From Lepturacanthus savala (lineage: Eukaryota; Chordata; Actinopteri; Scombriformes; Trichiuridae): a DNA stretch of 64,000 bases. How positions within the stretch are numbered: position 1 is the first letter of the stretch; every line of letters begins with the position of its first letter. Shown here in pieces: positions 23,419-36,576 of this stretch. The stretch covers positions 22,012,356 to 22,076,355 of the forward strand of contig CM060470.1 in the NCBI GenBank assembly GCA_030544235.1, read 5' to 3'. The translations under genes and the position numbers were made by a program. Below the pieces are notes generated by a model. The model worked only from the letters and a program-made list of their open reading frames with translations. It did no database searches and was not told the DNA's origin.

Positions 23419-24725
23419 GAGGAGTAATATCCTGATCCCCCCCCCCCAGACCTCTGAGACTCCACAGCTGAATGGCACTGTAGACAAGTGTAGCACAATC
23501 ATAGACGTCTTTTTTAAGCTACGTAGTGTGAATCTGAACAATCATATGAAGGTACGGGCCAAAGACACAGTTTTATACCTATTTAACTAAGCTTTATCAT
23601 AGAGGAACAAAAGTACATTTTCTTCTTTTGATTGTTTTGTTCTTATTTGATTGTTTTCTTTTCAACAAAGGTTCATGAGTTGTGTAACAAATCCGACAGA
23701 TTTTTATTTTAGTCTTGTTTGGAAATCCGCCTTTCATGGTTGTTGGTTCTTCATGCAGTAGTTTTGTTACAATGCAGTGGATGAACTGTTTAAACCAGAG
23801 AGAAACATCAGGACTAACACAGATGACGGAGCCAAAGTATAAGAACACTTCAGGTAGACTCAAATTCAGAAAATCCTTTCATAGACATAATAGTAGCGTT
23901 TGCTGCTATGGAATTTATGTATTAAAAAAAAGAAAAAAGATTTTCATCATCTATGTATTGAAACCGTTTTAAATGATTGTTCAAAACAGGCTCACAGAGT
24001 TGTGGTATTGAACTGGACCAGAGCCTGAGTTTGTGTTGTTTGTCAGGGCCCATGATGCTCATTGTTTTGTTTTTTTCTGTGAACAACAGTGTGTTGCATG
24101 TGATGATCATGGTGCTGAACGTTCAAACTTCAGGCAACTCGGCGTCCCACCTGGATTTGGTGTGGCCATCTGATTGTATCTGTTTGTAGCTGTAGAAATA
24201 GGAAAAGAACAGTCGTGCCATCATCTTCAGAATGTTGTCCTGCTCGGTGTCGCTTTGTATATCTTATTATTTAGATTAAATTGCATATTTAGATAAAGTT
24301 TAAATGACAATTATTACCATTGACTCCACTAATATCAGATACAACATCCATATGTATATTATTCTCTTTTTTTAGACCTTTTAACAACCATTAAAAAAAT
24401 CTGCTGATGTCATATGCTTCATTAATAAATTTTAAAACATAGACTAACAAGAGACTGTTACAAAATAATTATATTTCCTATTGCAAATAATACATGTTTT
24501 AGATTTTTTACTTTCAGACTAAATTATATATACTGTATATTTTAGGAGAAAGGCTTGTTCCAACACACATGCATGTTTGACAAACAAACACATTCATACA
24601 TTAATAAATTTATATTCACAGGCACAATGAATACTACTTAAGAACTTAAAATGGAGAAGAGGATATAGATAATCTAATAAAAATGTAAATGCAATTTGCA
24701 TTTAAATGTGTCCTATAAAATACAC

Positions 24726-24834
<109 letters not shown>

Positions 24835-25200
24835 TCTCCATTCAGTTTGAATGTACTTACAAGGTAGAACTATTAATCATGAGACAAAATCACACCGGAA
24901 GGGAAACAAGGAAGTCACTCCTGTGTCCTGTGACCATAAAGTTTCACCGTTGTTTTCACACCCTTTTTCTTTTCTAAGATGCCAGATTAGTGCATTTGCC
25001 ACCTAAATAACTGGCCATCTGCTTCTTAGCCTGCATCAGTATATCTCGATGACTCATTGGTCGTGTTGTTGCTTGCAGTGTGCACACACAGTAGAGCTTG
25101 GATCATTGTACTTTAATCGAAACTGTTCCAGGCAGACTTGCACAGACGAAAAAATTGACGATTTTGATATAAATACATTTTTAAATTTGATATATGGCCA

Positions 25201-25488
25201 CTTATTCCTCACGGCGAGAGGCAGGGATACACCCCAGATGGTCGCCAGCCAATCGTGGGGCACACACACCATTCACACCTACGGCAATTTAGAGACTCCA
25301 ACTAACCTCAGCATGTTTTTGGACTGTGGGAAGAAGCCGGAGTACCTGGTGAAAACCCACGCAGACACGGGGAGAACATGCAAACTCCACACAGAAAGGT
25401 CCCAGACCCAGGACCCAAAGAGGTCTTGAACCTGCGACTTTCTTGCTGTGAGGCAACAGCGCTAACCCCTGCTCCACCGTTGCGCCCT
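25201..25488 (-). mobile_element. tRNA-derived SINE copy B (internal deletion, tail lost)
   Basis: Same family and orientation as copies at 7866 and 54135. The tRNA-like head is present at the right end (GCGCAAC...GGGGTTAGCG on minus). About 50 bp present in copy C between CCTCA and CGGCGAGAGG are absent, and the tail is cut off. Confidence 0.8.
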
Positions 25489-25491
25489 CAT

Positions 25492-25854
25492 TTAAAGGTC
25501 CCATATCCTGCAAATATCCATTTTCATGTTTGTTTGTTTTTTTTACTCTAGATAATGTCTAGAGGTTTTATAAAAAAACTGCCCCAAGTATCAAACACAG
25601 AAATACAGATGAATGCATACATTCTGGAAGTAGAAACTTTGCCCTTTCACAGCCTGTCACAGTCTTCCAAGTGAAAATCAACCAATCAGAAGAAAGGCTC
25701 ATGAATATTAAAAGACAAACTAAACCTGTGCTGATACTTTAGTGAGCACTGTAAAACTACACTGAGTTCATACACTTTAAATTCCTAATATATCATGTTA
25801 GTCTTATCAGAACTTCAAATAAAACCCAGAAAGGTGCAGATATGGGACTTTTAA
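25492..25854. mobile_element. MITE with AAAGGTCCCATATC inverted ends
   Basis: The left end TTAAAGGTCCCATATCCTGC and right end GCAGATATGGGACTTTTAA are near-perfect inverted repeats, with TTAA at both outer edges. There is no coding capacity. It directly abuts SINE copy B. Confidence 0.7.
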
Positions 25855-27378
25855 CTATTGGAGTGATTGTTTTTGGCTGTGGATACCACAGGGATAAAGG
25901 AGGCTAAAGATACAGCATGGGATGGTCCTCTCTGTTGTAGCTATAGGCATCTCTATTCGATGTAATTTGCTTCATGATTTAGGTTGAGAATATACGTATG
26001 TGTTATGCTGCTTTTCCAGTTCTTGGATGTGGGCTCAGGTGGAGTCTGCATTATCTGTGCTGTTTTCTAGCTCAGTAAATTGCATGCTTATATTGTATGT
26101 CCAGTTTCAATGCCATCTCCTGTTTGTACATTATGACAATTACAAGGACACATCATAGATTCTGCACACAAAACTAGCTCTTTTTGAGGTGCTCTGTGAT
26201 TTGCACCTTAAAACTGTGCCTAAAGCAGCTTTAACTGAAGCTGATCTGCAATCTACTGCATTACAGGAATCGAGGGAATTGAGAAAATGTACGGTGGGGT
26301 TTTGACATTTTGGTTTCCTACTGTGTTATTATTAACCTTATTTAAACTGGGCTGCACACACACACGCACAAATGTGTTTCACTCTTCCTCTTTACTTTAC
26401 CATGATGTCACCGCAATTCATGCATGACTGTTTAGGAGATTGAGAGCGAAACAGCATGAGCAAGAGGAAAAGTGAGAGAAGGAGTGTGGTTAACTGTACT
26501 ACTTTGAAGGCACTTCCCAAAAACTGTAGCATTCCAATTCACCTCTGTAAACCTGCTCAAAGCTTGTATGTATGTATGAATGTATGCAAAATGCAAATGG
26601 GGTGCTGCTTTCCACTTTCAAAGCCCTTGTCTGCTATTTTTTTTTTTTTTTTTAAGGATAACAGATTTTAAGATCTGTAAGCCAGTTGCAGCTCTTTCAT
26701 AATCAGCGTCTCTCCCTGTGAAAGGACTGAAACGTGGCTGTGTTTTGTACAGTTGGCCATGCACTTTATGTCCATGCCCTGACAAGGCAGCATTATTTTT
26801 TTTCTACTTTCTACTACTGTCACATTAAAGTGGAAAGGAAGACAATCATAGAACAATCTTGGAGATGCACATTGAAAATTTGCTATGCTGCCTGATGAAC
26901 ATATTCTTTTATTGTATTAGTACTTTCAAAAATGTTGTGTAATTAATTTTACGCTGTTCAATTTCCCATCATAAATAGTTAATTACTATCAAGGCTGAAC
27001 TTCATCTGCATTAACGTCTACTTGGGATCAAAAGGCAGCATTTATCTGGGTTTACATTTTGCTTCTCTCATGTGGAACTAGATCCCAGCTAGCATAAAAA
27101 TAATAATAATAATACATGCGTTTACACCTTGCAGTTGTGATACTGACTCTATACATTCCTCTATTATATTATTCTTGTCTATGTTTATCTCAAAGCCTTA
27201 TCTGGAGTCATCCTAAAAAGGATGTCCTTTTAATAATACTATGAACAAATTAATTGATTTCTGAAGGAATAACAAGTAAATTAACCTGAACTGCTGATAA
27301 CATTTCTCAACTTTTCCTTTTTTTGTTCTTTATGATATTTGGTAAGTCATGAAAGTCATGAGGAACTATATATATATA

Positions 27379-28981
27379 CAGTGGGGAAAACAAGTATTTG
27401 AACACCCTGCTATTTTGCTATTTCTCCCACTTAGAAATCATGGAGGGGTCTGAAATTTTCATCGTAGGTGCATGTCCACTGTGAGAGAGATAAACTAAAA
27501 AGAAAAATCCAGAAATCACAATGCATGATTTTTTAACAATTTATTTGTGTGATATAGCGGCAAATAAGTATTTGAACACCTGAGAAAATGAATGCTAATA
27601 TTTGGTACAGTAGCCTTTGTTTGCTATTACAGAGGTCAAACGTTTCCTGTATTTTTTCACCAGGTTTGCACATACTGCAGGAGGGATCCTGGCCCACTCC
27701 TCCACACAGATCTTCTCTAGATCAGTCAGGTTTCTGGGCTGTCGCTGAGAAACACAGAGTTTGAGCTCCCTCCAAAGATTTTCGATTGGGTTCAGGTCTG
27801 GAGACTGGCTGGGCCATGCTAGAACCTTGATATGCTTCTTACGGAGCCAGTCCTTGGTTTTCCTGGCTGTGTGCTTTGGGTCGTTGTCGTGTTGGAAGAC
27901 CCAGCCACGACCCATCTTCAATGCTCTGACTGAGGGAAGGAGGTTGTTCCCCAAAATCTCACAATACACGGCCCCAGTCATCCTCTCTTTAATGCAGTGC
28001 ACTCGTCCTGTCCCATGTGCAGAAAAACACCCCCAAAGCATGATGCTACCACCCCCATGCTTCACAGTAGGGATGGTGTTCTTCGGATTGTACTCTTCAT
28101 TCTTCTTCCTCCAAACACGCTTAGTGGAATTATGACCAAAAAGTTCTATTTTGGTCTCATCTGACCACAAAACTTTCTCCCATGACTCCTCTGTATCATC
28201 CAAATGGTCATATGCAAATTTAAGACGGGCCTTGACATGTGCTGATTTAAGCAGGGGAACCTTTCGTGCCATGCATGATTTCAAATCATGACGTCTTAGT
28301 GTATTACCTACAGTAACCTTGGAAACATTGGTCCCAGTTCTTTTCAGGTCATTGACCAACTCCTGTCGTGTAGTTCCGGGCTGATTCCTCACCTTTCTTA
28401 GAATCATTGAGACCCCACGAGGTGATATCTTGCATGGGGCTCCACTCCGATTGAGATTGACCGTCATGTTTAGCTTCTTCCATTTTCTAATGATTGCTCC
28501 AACAGTGGACCTTTTTTCACCAAGCTGCTTGGCAATTGCTCCGTAGCCCTTTCCAGCCTTGTGGAGGTGTACAATTTTCTCTCTTGTGTCGTTGGACAGC
28601 TCTTTGGTCTTCGCCATGTTACAAGTTAAAGTCTTGCTGATTGTATGGGGTGGACAGGTGTCTTTATGCAGCTAACGACTTCAAACAGGTGCATCTGATT
28701 AAGGATGATACATGGAGTGCAGGTGGACTTCTAATGGGCGGACTAACAGGTCCTTCAGGGTCAGAATTCTAGATGACACACAGGTCAAATACTTATTTGC
28801 CGCTATATCACACAAATAAATTGTTAAAAAATCATGCATTGTGATTTCTGGATTTTTCTTTTTAGTTTATCTCTCTCACAGTGGACATGCACCTACGATG
28901 AAAATTTCAGACCCCTCCATGATTTCTAAGTGGGAGAAATAGCAAAATAGCAGGGTGTTCAAATACTTGTTTTCCCCACTG
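27379..28981 (-). mobile_element. Tc1-like DNA transposon, apparently complete
   Basis: 1603 bp flanked by TA on both sides. Terminal inverted repeats of 197 bp (27379-27575 and 28785-28981) begin CAGTGGGGAAAACAAG and are identical at all 197 positions in a base-by-base comparison. The single intact transposase frame lies between them on the minus strand. Identical ends plus an open frame indicate a recent insertion. The long-TIR structure resembles Passport-type fish Tc1 elements; the subfamily is not proven. Confidence 0.95.
27595..28617 (-). CDS. Tc1-like transposase, DD34E, full length
   Basis: 340 aa, the usual Tc1 transposase length. It would bind the inverted repeats and cut and paste the element into TA sites in the nucleus. 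The N-terminal half (about 1-120) has the paired helix-turn-helix region (DTREKIVHLHKAGKGYGAIA) followed by the basic GRPR-like linker as RSGAPCKISPR. The catalytic domain shows D153 in LWSDETKIELFG, D244 in FQHDNDPKHTA and E279 in SPDLNPIENLW, with 34 residues between the second D and the E. It starts with the family's MAKTKELS and ends GYCTKY. No frameshift or stop is present. Whether it is active in this species is not shown. Confidence 0.96.
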   Translation of the reverse strand: MAKTKELSNDTREKIVHLHKAGKGYGAIAKQLGEKRSTVGAIIRKWKKLNMTVNLNRSGAPCKISPRGVSMILRKVRNQPGTTRQELVNDLKRTGTNVSKVTVGNTLRRHDLKSCMARKVPLLKSAHVKARLKFAYDHLDDTEESWEKVLWSDETKIELFGHNSTKRVWRKKNEEYNPKNTIPTVKHGGGSIMLWGCFSAHGTGRVHCIKERMTGAVYCEILGNNLLPSVRALKMGRGWVFQHDNDPKHTARKTKDWLRKKHIKVLAWPSQSPDLNPIENLWRELKLCVSQRQPRNLTDLEKICVEEWARIPPAVCANLVKKYRKRLTSVIANKGYCTKY

Positions 28982-29800
28982 TATATATATATATATATAT
29001 ATATAGTTCCTCATGACTTTCATGACTTACCAAATATTGTTTCTTGTTCTTAGAGTAATGTTGTAATGACAACAGCCTTACACGGACACAAATTATTTAA
29101 CTGAAGCAGCCATATGAACAAAAAAAAGGGAAAGGAGCCCTGTGAGCCCTCCGTGCGAGTGAGGAGTTTACTTGAAAATCAAAGGCATTGCTGTTGTTTC
29201 AGAATGTGGGAATGTTTTGTACATTTTTAAAAAACAATTGTGTGCTAAATGGCTATTTTTCTGCTGAAACTCTGTGTGCATTATAGATAGATGTTTAACA
29301 ATGTTTACAAAACTTTAAAAGAAGGGGTTCAGGTGTATTGTGTTTTCTTTTTTTGTTTATTTTTTTTAAATAATATATGAAAGGTGTATATTTTGGCACT
29401 GAATATTGAAATGATCCAGAAGTGTCTGCTGATTGGTGATCGCTGATATTGTTGACAATTTTCTGATGCAAGGGCTCTCAGGTATATATTTGCATATGGT
29501 TGTTTATTTTTATTTCCTAAAATGTGTGATTTATTTATCAAAAGAAAAGAAAAACTGCAGAGTAATTGAAGTTCTTTGGTAATTTCTCATGACAGTCCGA
29601 CGCTGAATATGTCGAGGGAAGGTGGAGGATTGTTCAGCCCTGATTTTGACATCAATGACATTAAATGAAGACACACTGCTGTGAAGAACACACTGTATAT
29701 TTTTAAGGCGTGGGTTTCTCTCTATTAAAGAAATGTTCTTACTGCCTTGCCTGTTTTGTGAATTTTGGAAACAGGAAGTCAGACATATTGTTATAATAAA

Positions 29801-32767
29801 AGTTCTTCAAACATGCAAGATGTATCTTACTTGTAATTAAATTATTGTATTGCAGAACAATCAAGTACAATGTCTAAATATTGTGACTAGAAACTGAAAA
29901 AAAAGGTTTAAACATGTTTCTGGGAAGGTGACTTGATCACCAACATGTGCTACAGCTTCCCTGTTACTGTCTGGATTCTTGATATAACTGTGACTTTGCC
30001 CCTAATCTCAGGGGAAGGGGGAATTCACCTCGAGTAAAATGTATTATGGAAATGTGAAAATGAAAAACGTGTTCTTACAGTATTAGCTCAGGACCAAGTT
30101 GTATTCTCCTGGAGTTGTAGTTAACTGTAAATTTTAATTTTTCAAACCATGTTTTTTCTCCTTTTGCTGTTCAATTTAATGACTTAACTCATTCAAATTC
30201 ACCAATGCAACCTATTATTAAGACAAGAGATACTGTATGGAGTTATATTTTTATCATTTTATTTTAATATGCAAATTTCCTGGACAGGAATCAAGAAAAG
30301 AGTCAAAGATCAGATATAAATCCCTTCTATAGATTACTGCTTCATCCCTGAGTACAGACACGTTAAACCGACTAAAGCCAACGATAAGTGTAATAAATAG
30401 TTAATAAATGCAGTATTTTGATCACTTCGCCTTACAAACTTTTTTTTTTTTTTTTAATCCTCAAAATATGATCATCATCTCTACTATCATAGACTGGCAA
30501 TCAAACCTGAAGCTACTGGATGTAAAATCCACTTTTACCATTCTGTAGTAGTTCCTTTCTTGCAGTGTAGTGACGGGCGTTTGTTCCTCCCCAGTGTTTG
30601 CAGGTGGGTGCTTAGAGCCTGTTAAAGCATCTAAATGTCAGAGCAGTCTTCACCCCCTTACTTCTTTAATCTGTCTATTGCAAACACACATACACACATA
30701 TTGAAATGGTAAACACATGCAAAATCAAAGCTCTCTGAAGGCGGCAACAAAACGGAGAGGTGTTAAGTCTGAGTAGACCCCAAACTGTATCTTTTCATCT
30801 TCAGATTCCTCTATTTACCTGCTTGTCAGATGATTGTTTGTTCCCACATAGATCATATCTGTTTGACTTATACTTTGAACACACCTGCCCTCATTTTCTG
30901 CTGCTATTTTGACAGAGAGCTTTTTCTCAGACAGTCCACATATTAAGGGGAGAAAACAAAATCGTTTGAAAACTAAACAGAGAAAAAAAAAAAAAAAAAA
31001 ACAGGATTTTAATGTAACCTTTGGCTCCAGTTCAGCAAAATAAAGGCTTGTTCTGAAAATAAATCAGAACAGCAGAGAGCACTCTGTCGTTAAAAAAATG
31101 TGTAGTTTAGTTTTTTTTTTTTTTTTTTTTTTTTAATTGAACGGGAGAGTAAGTTCTCTATTCAAAAAAATAAATAAATAAATGAAAGATGGGCGCTCCT
31201 GGTTTAGCAGTAAGCTACTTTCCACCTGTTGTTCTACATAGATTGTCGTATGAAATAATTAAACTCTCTGCATTTAACACCCCAAAATATATAATGATAA
31301 TTTCCCCCCCTTTTTTTGTTTTTTAAGAATTTTGAGATCTGAGATCTGGAAACCAGACTCTTCTGTACAGAACATGATGATGGAACATGAACCTGCATAC
31401 AACAGTGTCGACTGTGGCCACAAAGTAAAGCATGTGGCTTCATATCAGCGAGCAGCTTTGAGAAGTAATTCACCTCTGACCCATGTGGCCAATAAGTGAC
31501 ATTGGCTGCATCTGCATTCTTCTCAGACTGCAGATAATGCAGCGTCTGTAAATCTGACGTGTTCATCAATTCTGCGAAGCCTCTGAACATTGTATGCAGG
31601 CTTTGTACTTCTGCATTATTTGTATATTTAAATGTACTTCTGCATTATTTATGTGTTCCATGTAAACCCAGAGGTTTTTTTTCTTTGACAGAGGACAGAG
31701 GAGCAGCTTTGTGGTTCTGTTTTGTGAGACTTCCCCTGTCAGGTGCCAAAACCCGAGCCGCTTCTTCTGTGGATCCTGTTACAGCAGATGACAAACAGTC
31801 TCTGGATGTGTCCAAAGCATTTAGACACATCTTTGCAAGTAGGTGTTCTTGCTAATGATATATGATCATTAAAAATAACACAGTGGATTGTCACTGTAAT
31901 ATGCGAGTGATTGTGAGTCAGTGTTGCTTTTGTCTGAGCTATAAGTAGTGCAGCCTGTCTCAAGGGTTTCAGGTTACACAGCGAGGAGCAGTTCCAGGTC
32001 TTTTTCAGCTGAGTGTGAATCCTCAGCAAGGTTGTGCAATCGCCTGGTGACAAGTCCTATTCCTGTTTTTCCTGCCAGGTAGTGGTGGATGTTTGGACTG
32101 GCCCTTAAAACTTCACACACATCAGCAAACACACATCCACCCCCACACACACACACCAACACACACGCCCAGTTTGTTTCTGTTACACACCCATACTTTA
32201 GAAGTTACTAAGGAGTGCTGTAGAAATGTGGTATCATATGCAGAAGCTTTGTTAAGCGGTCGTGAAGTATGTGCTGCCTGTGTTTTATGCACTGTGGGAA
32301 TCTAGAAAAAAAAATCAATTCAGTTATTGGTTTACTGTCAATTTTGAAATGCCTGAGGTGAGGTAATGGGGGAGGTTATGTTATTCTGAGCTTGAGAATC
32401 TATGTTAACTAAACTACAAATTATTTGTTCATAAAAGAAATGCAACACAAAGTGCTTTATAGCAATGAAATTACATGCACAAAGTGCTACACATGACATA
32501 GACATACAAATAAATGTGATAAAAGCATTAATTAAAATTGAAATTAAATTGAGCATTAAAATGGGAAATAACATCCATTTGACAATAATAATATAAATGA
32601 GATAACAAAAATAATACAATATAATACAGATTACTATATTAACTCCCTTGATATAACATTTGATATAACACATCAGTGTTATAATATTAGCATAGGGATA
32701 AAGGTCCCTGAAAATTGTTCAGTTCATTCAAATCCCCCACAGCAAAAAGTAAGTTACTGTATATCTA
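29801..32767. other. Intergenic DNA, no gene seen
   Basis: AT-rich, with homopolymer tracts (T runs near 30440 and 31111, A run near 30984), a short CA-rich stretch near 32118-32170 and no recognised coding exon or repeat family. Confidence 0.6.
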
Positions 32768-33119
32768 CACTATTGTTCAAAAGTTTGGGGTCACCCAGAC
32801 AATTTAGTGTTTTCCATGAAAAGTCACACTTATATTTACCACCATGAGTTGTAAAATGAATACAAAATTGTATTATTACAAACACATTTCTCAACTTTTT
32901 TTGTTCTTTATGATATATTTGGTACTGGAAATAGGCCTATACACGTGTAGATATTGCACCAAAAACCACACATTTGCAGCTAGAATAGTCATTTACCACC
33001 TTATCAATGTATAAAGTGTATTTCTGATTAGTTTAAAGTTATCTTCATTGAAAAAAACAGTGCTTTTCTTTCAAAAATAAGGAAATTTCTAGGTGACGCC
33101 AAACTTTTGACTGGTAGTG
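32768..33119. mobile_element. Non-autonomous Tc1/mariner-like MITE, copy 2
   Basis: 352 bp. Left end CACTATTGTTCAAAAGTTTGGGG, right end CCAAACTTTTGACTGGTAGTG, flanked by TA on both sides (32766-32767 and 33120-33121). Same family as 22026-22484 but better preserved at the right end. No coding capacity. Confidence 0.8.
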
Positions 33120-36005
33120 TATGTTTGCAGTTAGCTGGAAAACAAGCCGCTGGTTCAGCTGCTAGTTTGAGGCCATCTTTTTTGTGCACAGATACAATAA
33201 TGTCGGTGAGGAAGTCTTCCTCACCAACTCTGCAAAGGCCTCTGGGTAATGGCTGGTTTTGTGGTCAGCAAGAGCGAGGTCGCAATATTCATGTGGGGAG
33301 GAAGTAGGACTGTGGGGAACTTCCACTTTCCTTCCTGCTAACCCGCGTTATGAAGCCATGTCTGGTGGGCAGGAACTGTGGGGTGAACACACAGAGAGGC
33401 AGCAGACAACTGGAGAAAAGGCACCTTAGGCGCAAAAGAAAAAAAAAAAAAGAAAGAAAATAAGAATGTGCAGCTGCAATGGTTTCATCTGAACACAAAA
33501 AACACGGCGGGAAAGTCAAACAAAGAGCAAAATGGTGACAGAGAGCGAAGGCTGCAAGGGCAAGTTAGGGAGGTCACAGAAAAGCACATCACCACACACA
33601 CACTCACACACACATCACTTCTTGGGAAATCAGACTGAGAGAGTGGGAAAGAAACAGAAAGAAACAATAATAGAGAAACTGAGAGAAACACACAGGGTGA
33701 GAAAATGATGAATGCTTCTGATACAGGAAGATAGAGAACGTGACAGAAAGGGAGAAAGTGGGGTTTTGTAGAGCAAGCGAACACCTGCTGATCAGCTCGA
33801 ACTGTGAAACATACGAGACAAAGAGTGTGAGGCCTGACATGTCGTTTACTGTAGGAACCTCGGCGCTGGGATGTGAGGATACAGGCACTGGTGGTTTGAC
33901 ATAAATGGATGCACAGCTGCGATGAGCATGAACCGAAAACAGGAAATAAATGTGAACACAAAAGCTGTTATTTTTACATGGACAAGTGAAGAGAAGGAAG
34001 TTTCACCAATTCAAAGCCAGGTTTAATCTAATCTGAACATCAGTATCCGATTGATACACAATCACTGTCATTTTCAAAAAAAAGAAAAAAAAAAGAACAA
34101 TTTTCTTTGACTGTAAATATGTTTTTCAGCATTTCCAGTTTGACTGACTAACCCACGACTCCTCCACATCGTACAGTATAGTACAGTTTTCAGGGGGTGG
34201 GACCTAAAAGGGGTCGACAGAAGGAGTCATGTTCAAAATTATCACAAGTGATTTAAAGGGCAGCCGCGCACTGTGAGCCGAAGTGCAAAAGTAAATGTCA
34301 GCCCTTTATGTTATTCCATTTGCATCATATTCACTGCTGCTAAATGTGGGTTGCGGAGACACAGCGTGTTGGCCCCTCACTGTTTTTTTTTGTTTTTCAT
34401 CAGTCAACATTTAAACCACATTCCCCTATTCGATTTCACAGACAACACTTGTCGAGGCGTGAAGGGATGGACACAGTGGATCACACTCATATCGATTTTG
34501 TAGGATGATGCTGACGAGCTGTCAGTAAGCTGGCATTACTGTGCTTCTCAGAAGAGGTCGAGACATTACTCAAACTGAAATGCTGCTACTGCAGTTAAAC
34601 CTGCAATTGTGATGTGAATGGTTTCACACAATAAAAGAACTTTAAAAAACATTTTTTTAAATGTGTAGGTGAAAAAAAACAATGTATAAACTCTGTGAAT
34701 GATGCTATTTTGTTTCTATAGGTGCTAAATATAAACATAAATAATGACAAGTGGCTACAGTTGAAGTTTGAGGAGAGTTTTTCAGTTTTTTTTAATCCAA
34801 TAATTTAACAGTAATTAGAATAAGTGCAGCCCATATTGTTTACTAACTGCTGTGGAATGTGTGGAGGGTACTGCAGTTCAGGTGAAATGGAGACAGAGAG
34901 TCGCCAAGAACGAAATGGTTTGGTGCACTTCGAGACTTTTGCTTTGCGAATGGTGACACTTTTCTTGTGGCTTCAGGCTCTTGGGTCAAACGAAGACTCA
35001 GAAAGAAAAGCTGACACACTTCTAACCTGTGCCGAAGCTTCTTTAAAAGATTGCTGTGGATTGTTTGAATGGCCCGGGAATCTTCCTGCTTACCAAGGCT
35101 ATGGTTTATTCCATTTACTGTAATTAGCATTGTTGCAAGATTCTTCGCTCTTGGTTAGGCTAAACTGGGATCATGGACAGTGAATTTTATTATTGTGTTA
35201 TTTTATTATTGTTAGTGTATGAACCACATCTACGGTTTTCCATCCAAGGTAGAGGCGTCTCATTATCTCATAAAGCCCAGTGGCTTTATTATGAAATTAT
35301 AATAAATGACTATATATGGCATTCATAAAATAACACTATGAGTTGTTTATGTATCAAACAAATATTAGAGCTTGTATGTGTCTTTCAATGAGTAAGTCAT
35401 TTGAAACAGAAAAATAAGTCTCAATGTGAATGAACTAACATCATATCCTGGTGCTTTGATAGCTTTCTCAGCTTTTCTGTTCTTATTCCACAGGAATGGG
35501 AATGGGCTGTGACATTTTATGCTAAATGATTTGATTTTTTTAAGATGCTGGAAAGCCTGTTTATTTATATGTATACATCTTCTGTACAGTGAGTTTAAGC
35601 TGTCCATGGTGTTTCGAACAGATTTGTCTCCCTCTCTCTTCAGCGCCATTAACTATCCACCAGTTTTTACTTTCAGCCCCTTGCTCTTGCTGCCATCCAG
35701 TGGAGCCTCAGTGTTATCAAATATAAGGAGACAATTAAACAATTATAGCAGCATGCCATCCTACTAGTTTATTTATATTTATATATTTTCATACATATTT
35801 ATATTTATACATATTTTTTATATTTTTTACATTTCATATATATCTATATATATATCATATATATATATATATATATATAGCATATAGCATATGATATATG
35901 CTATCAACTAGTTTTATATTCTAGGTCTATATTCTAGGTGGATAAAATATTTAAAATTTATCATTCCTTTTAGGTTATACCTATCTATCTATCTATCTAT
36001 CTATC
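33120..36005. other. Intergenic DNA, no gene seen
   Basis: Contains a short perfect palindrome (33205-33225), purine-rich patches around 33420-33740, an AT-rich TATA/CATATA patch at 35760-35910 and the start of a TATC microsatellite at 35981. No exon recognised. Confidence 0.6.
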
Positions 36006-36576
36006 TGTTACGACCAGCTCGATAGAGGGGAAAGGAAAGTAACAAATAACCCAGGTCTTGTAAGGTTTAAGAAAAGTTGGTTTTAATTAACAAAAGAGCT
36101 TGTTTCCAGTACAAAATCAAGACAATTACTGTGGGTGCAGAAGTGAAAATGAAACGCAAACTAAAAAAAGGACTCTAACAGAGTTATTCAAAATTCCAAA
36201 ATAAATCCTATTACAAACAGAAACACTCAAACTAAAAAAAACACCCACTAATAAAACTACAGAAACTAAGGGAGATGGAAACAACAAATGAAAACTAGCG
36301 CTCACAGGTCACAATTCACACACACGTCCAAAATAGGTTTTAACAACAGCAGGCACAGGAGCTCGGATGGCTACAGCTGGCTGGGGAGTGTTGGGTCCAC
36401 CGGCTTCTTATACAGCAGCTTGGGTTGATTGGCTGAGGGCGGGCTGTCATTTGTCCAATCAGGTTCCACCAGCGCAGGTGCTCCTGATCTGTTGATTGGC
36501 CTGGGGCAACGGGCACACAGACACACACACACACACAGAGAGAGAGACATACTCCAAAACGGCCTCGGCCGTAACA

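Larger units (their letters stand above)
27335..29037. repeat. Palindromic target flanking the Tc1 element
   Basis: Outside the element, ATATTTGGTAAGTCATGAAA (from 27335, continuing to GAGGAACTATATA) is exactly mirrored as its reverse complement ending at 29037, with TA repeats adjoining the element on both sides. The Tc1 therefore sits at a TA in the centre of an inverted repeat with arms of at least 38 bp. Confidence 0.9.

Noticed and set aside
22827..23541. Long open frames on the minus strand over the last ikzf2 exon (154-159 codons)
   Set aside because: They are a consequence of high GC on the antisense strand of a real exon and have no recognisable domain.
27761..28135. 124-codon + strand frame inside the Tc1 element
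   Set aside because: Antisense shadow of the transposase gene.
31559..31855. A 98-codon frame between the two genes as a small intergenic gene
   Set aside because: No conserved motif, no promoter or polyadenylation pattern, and length within chance expectation.
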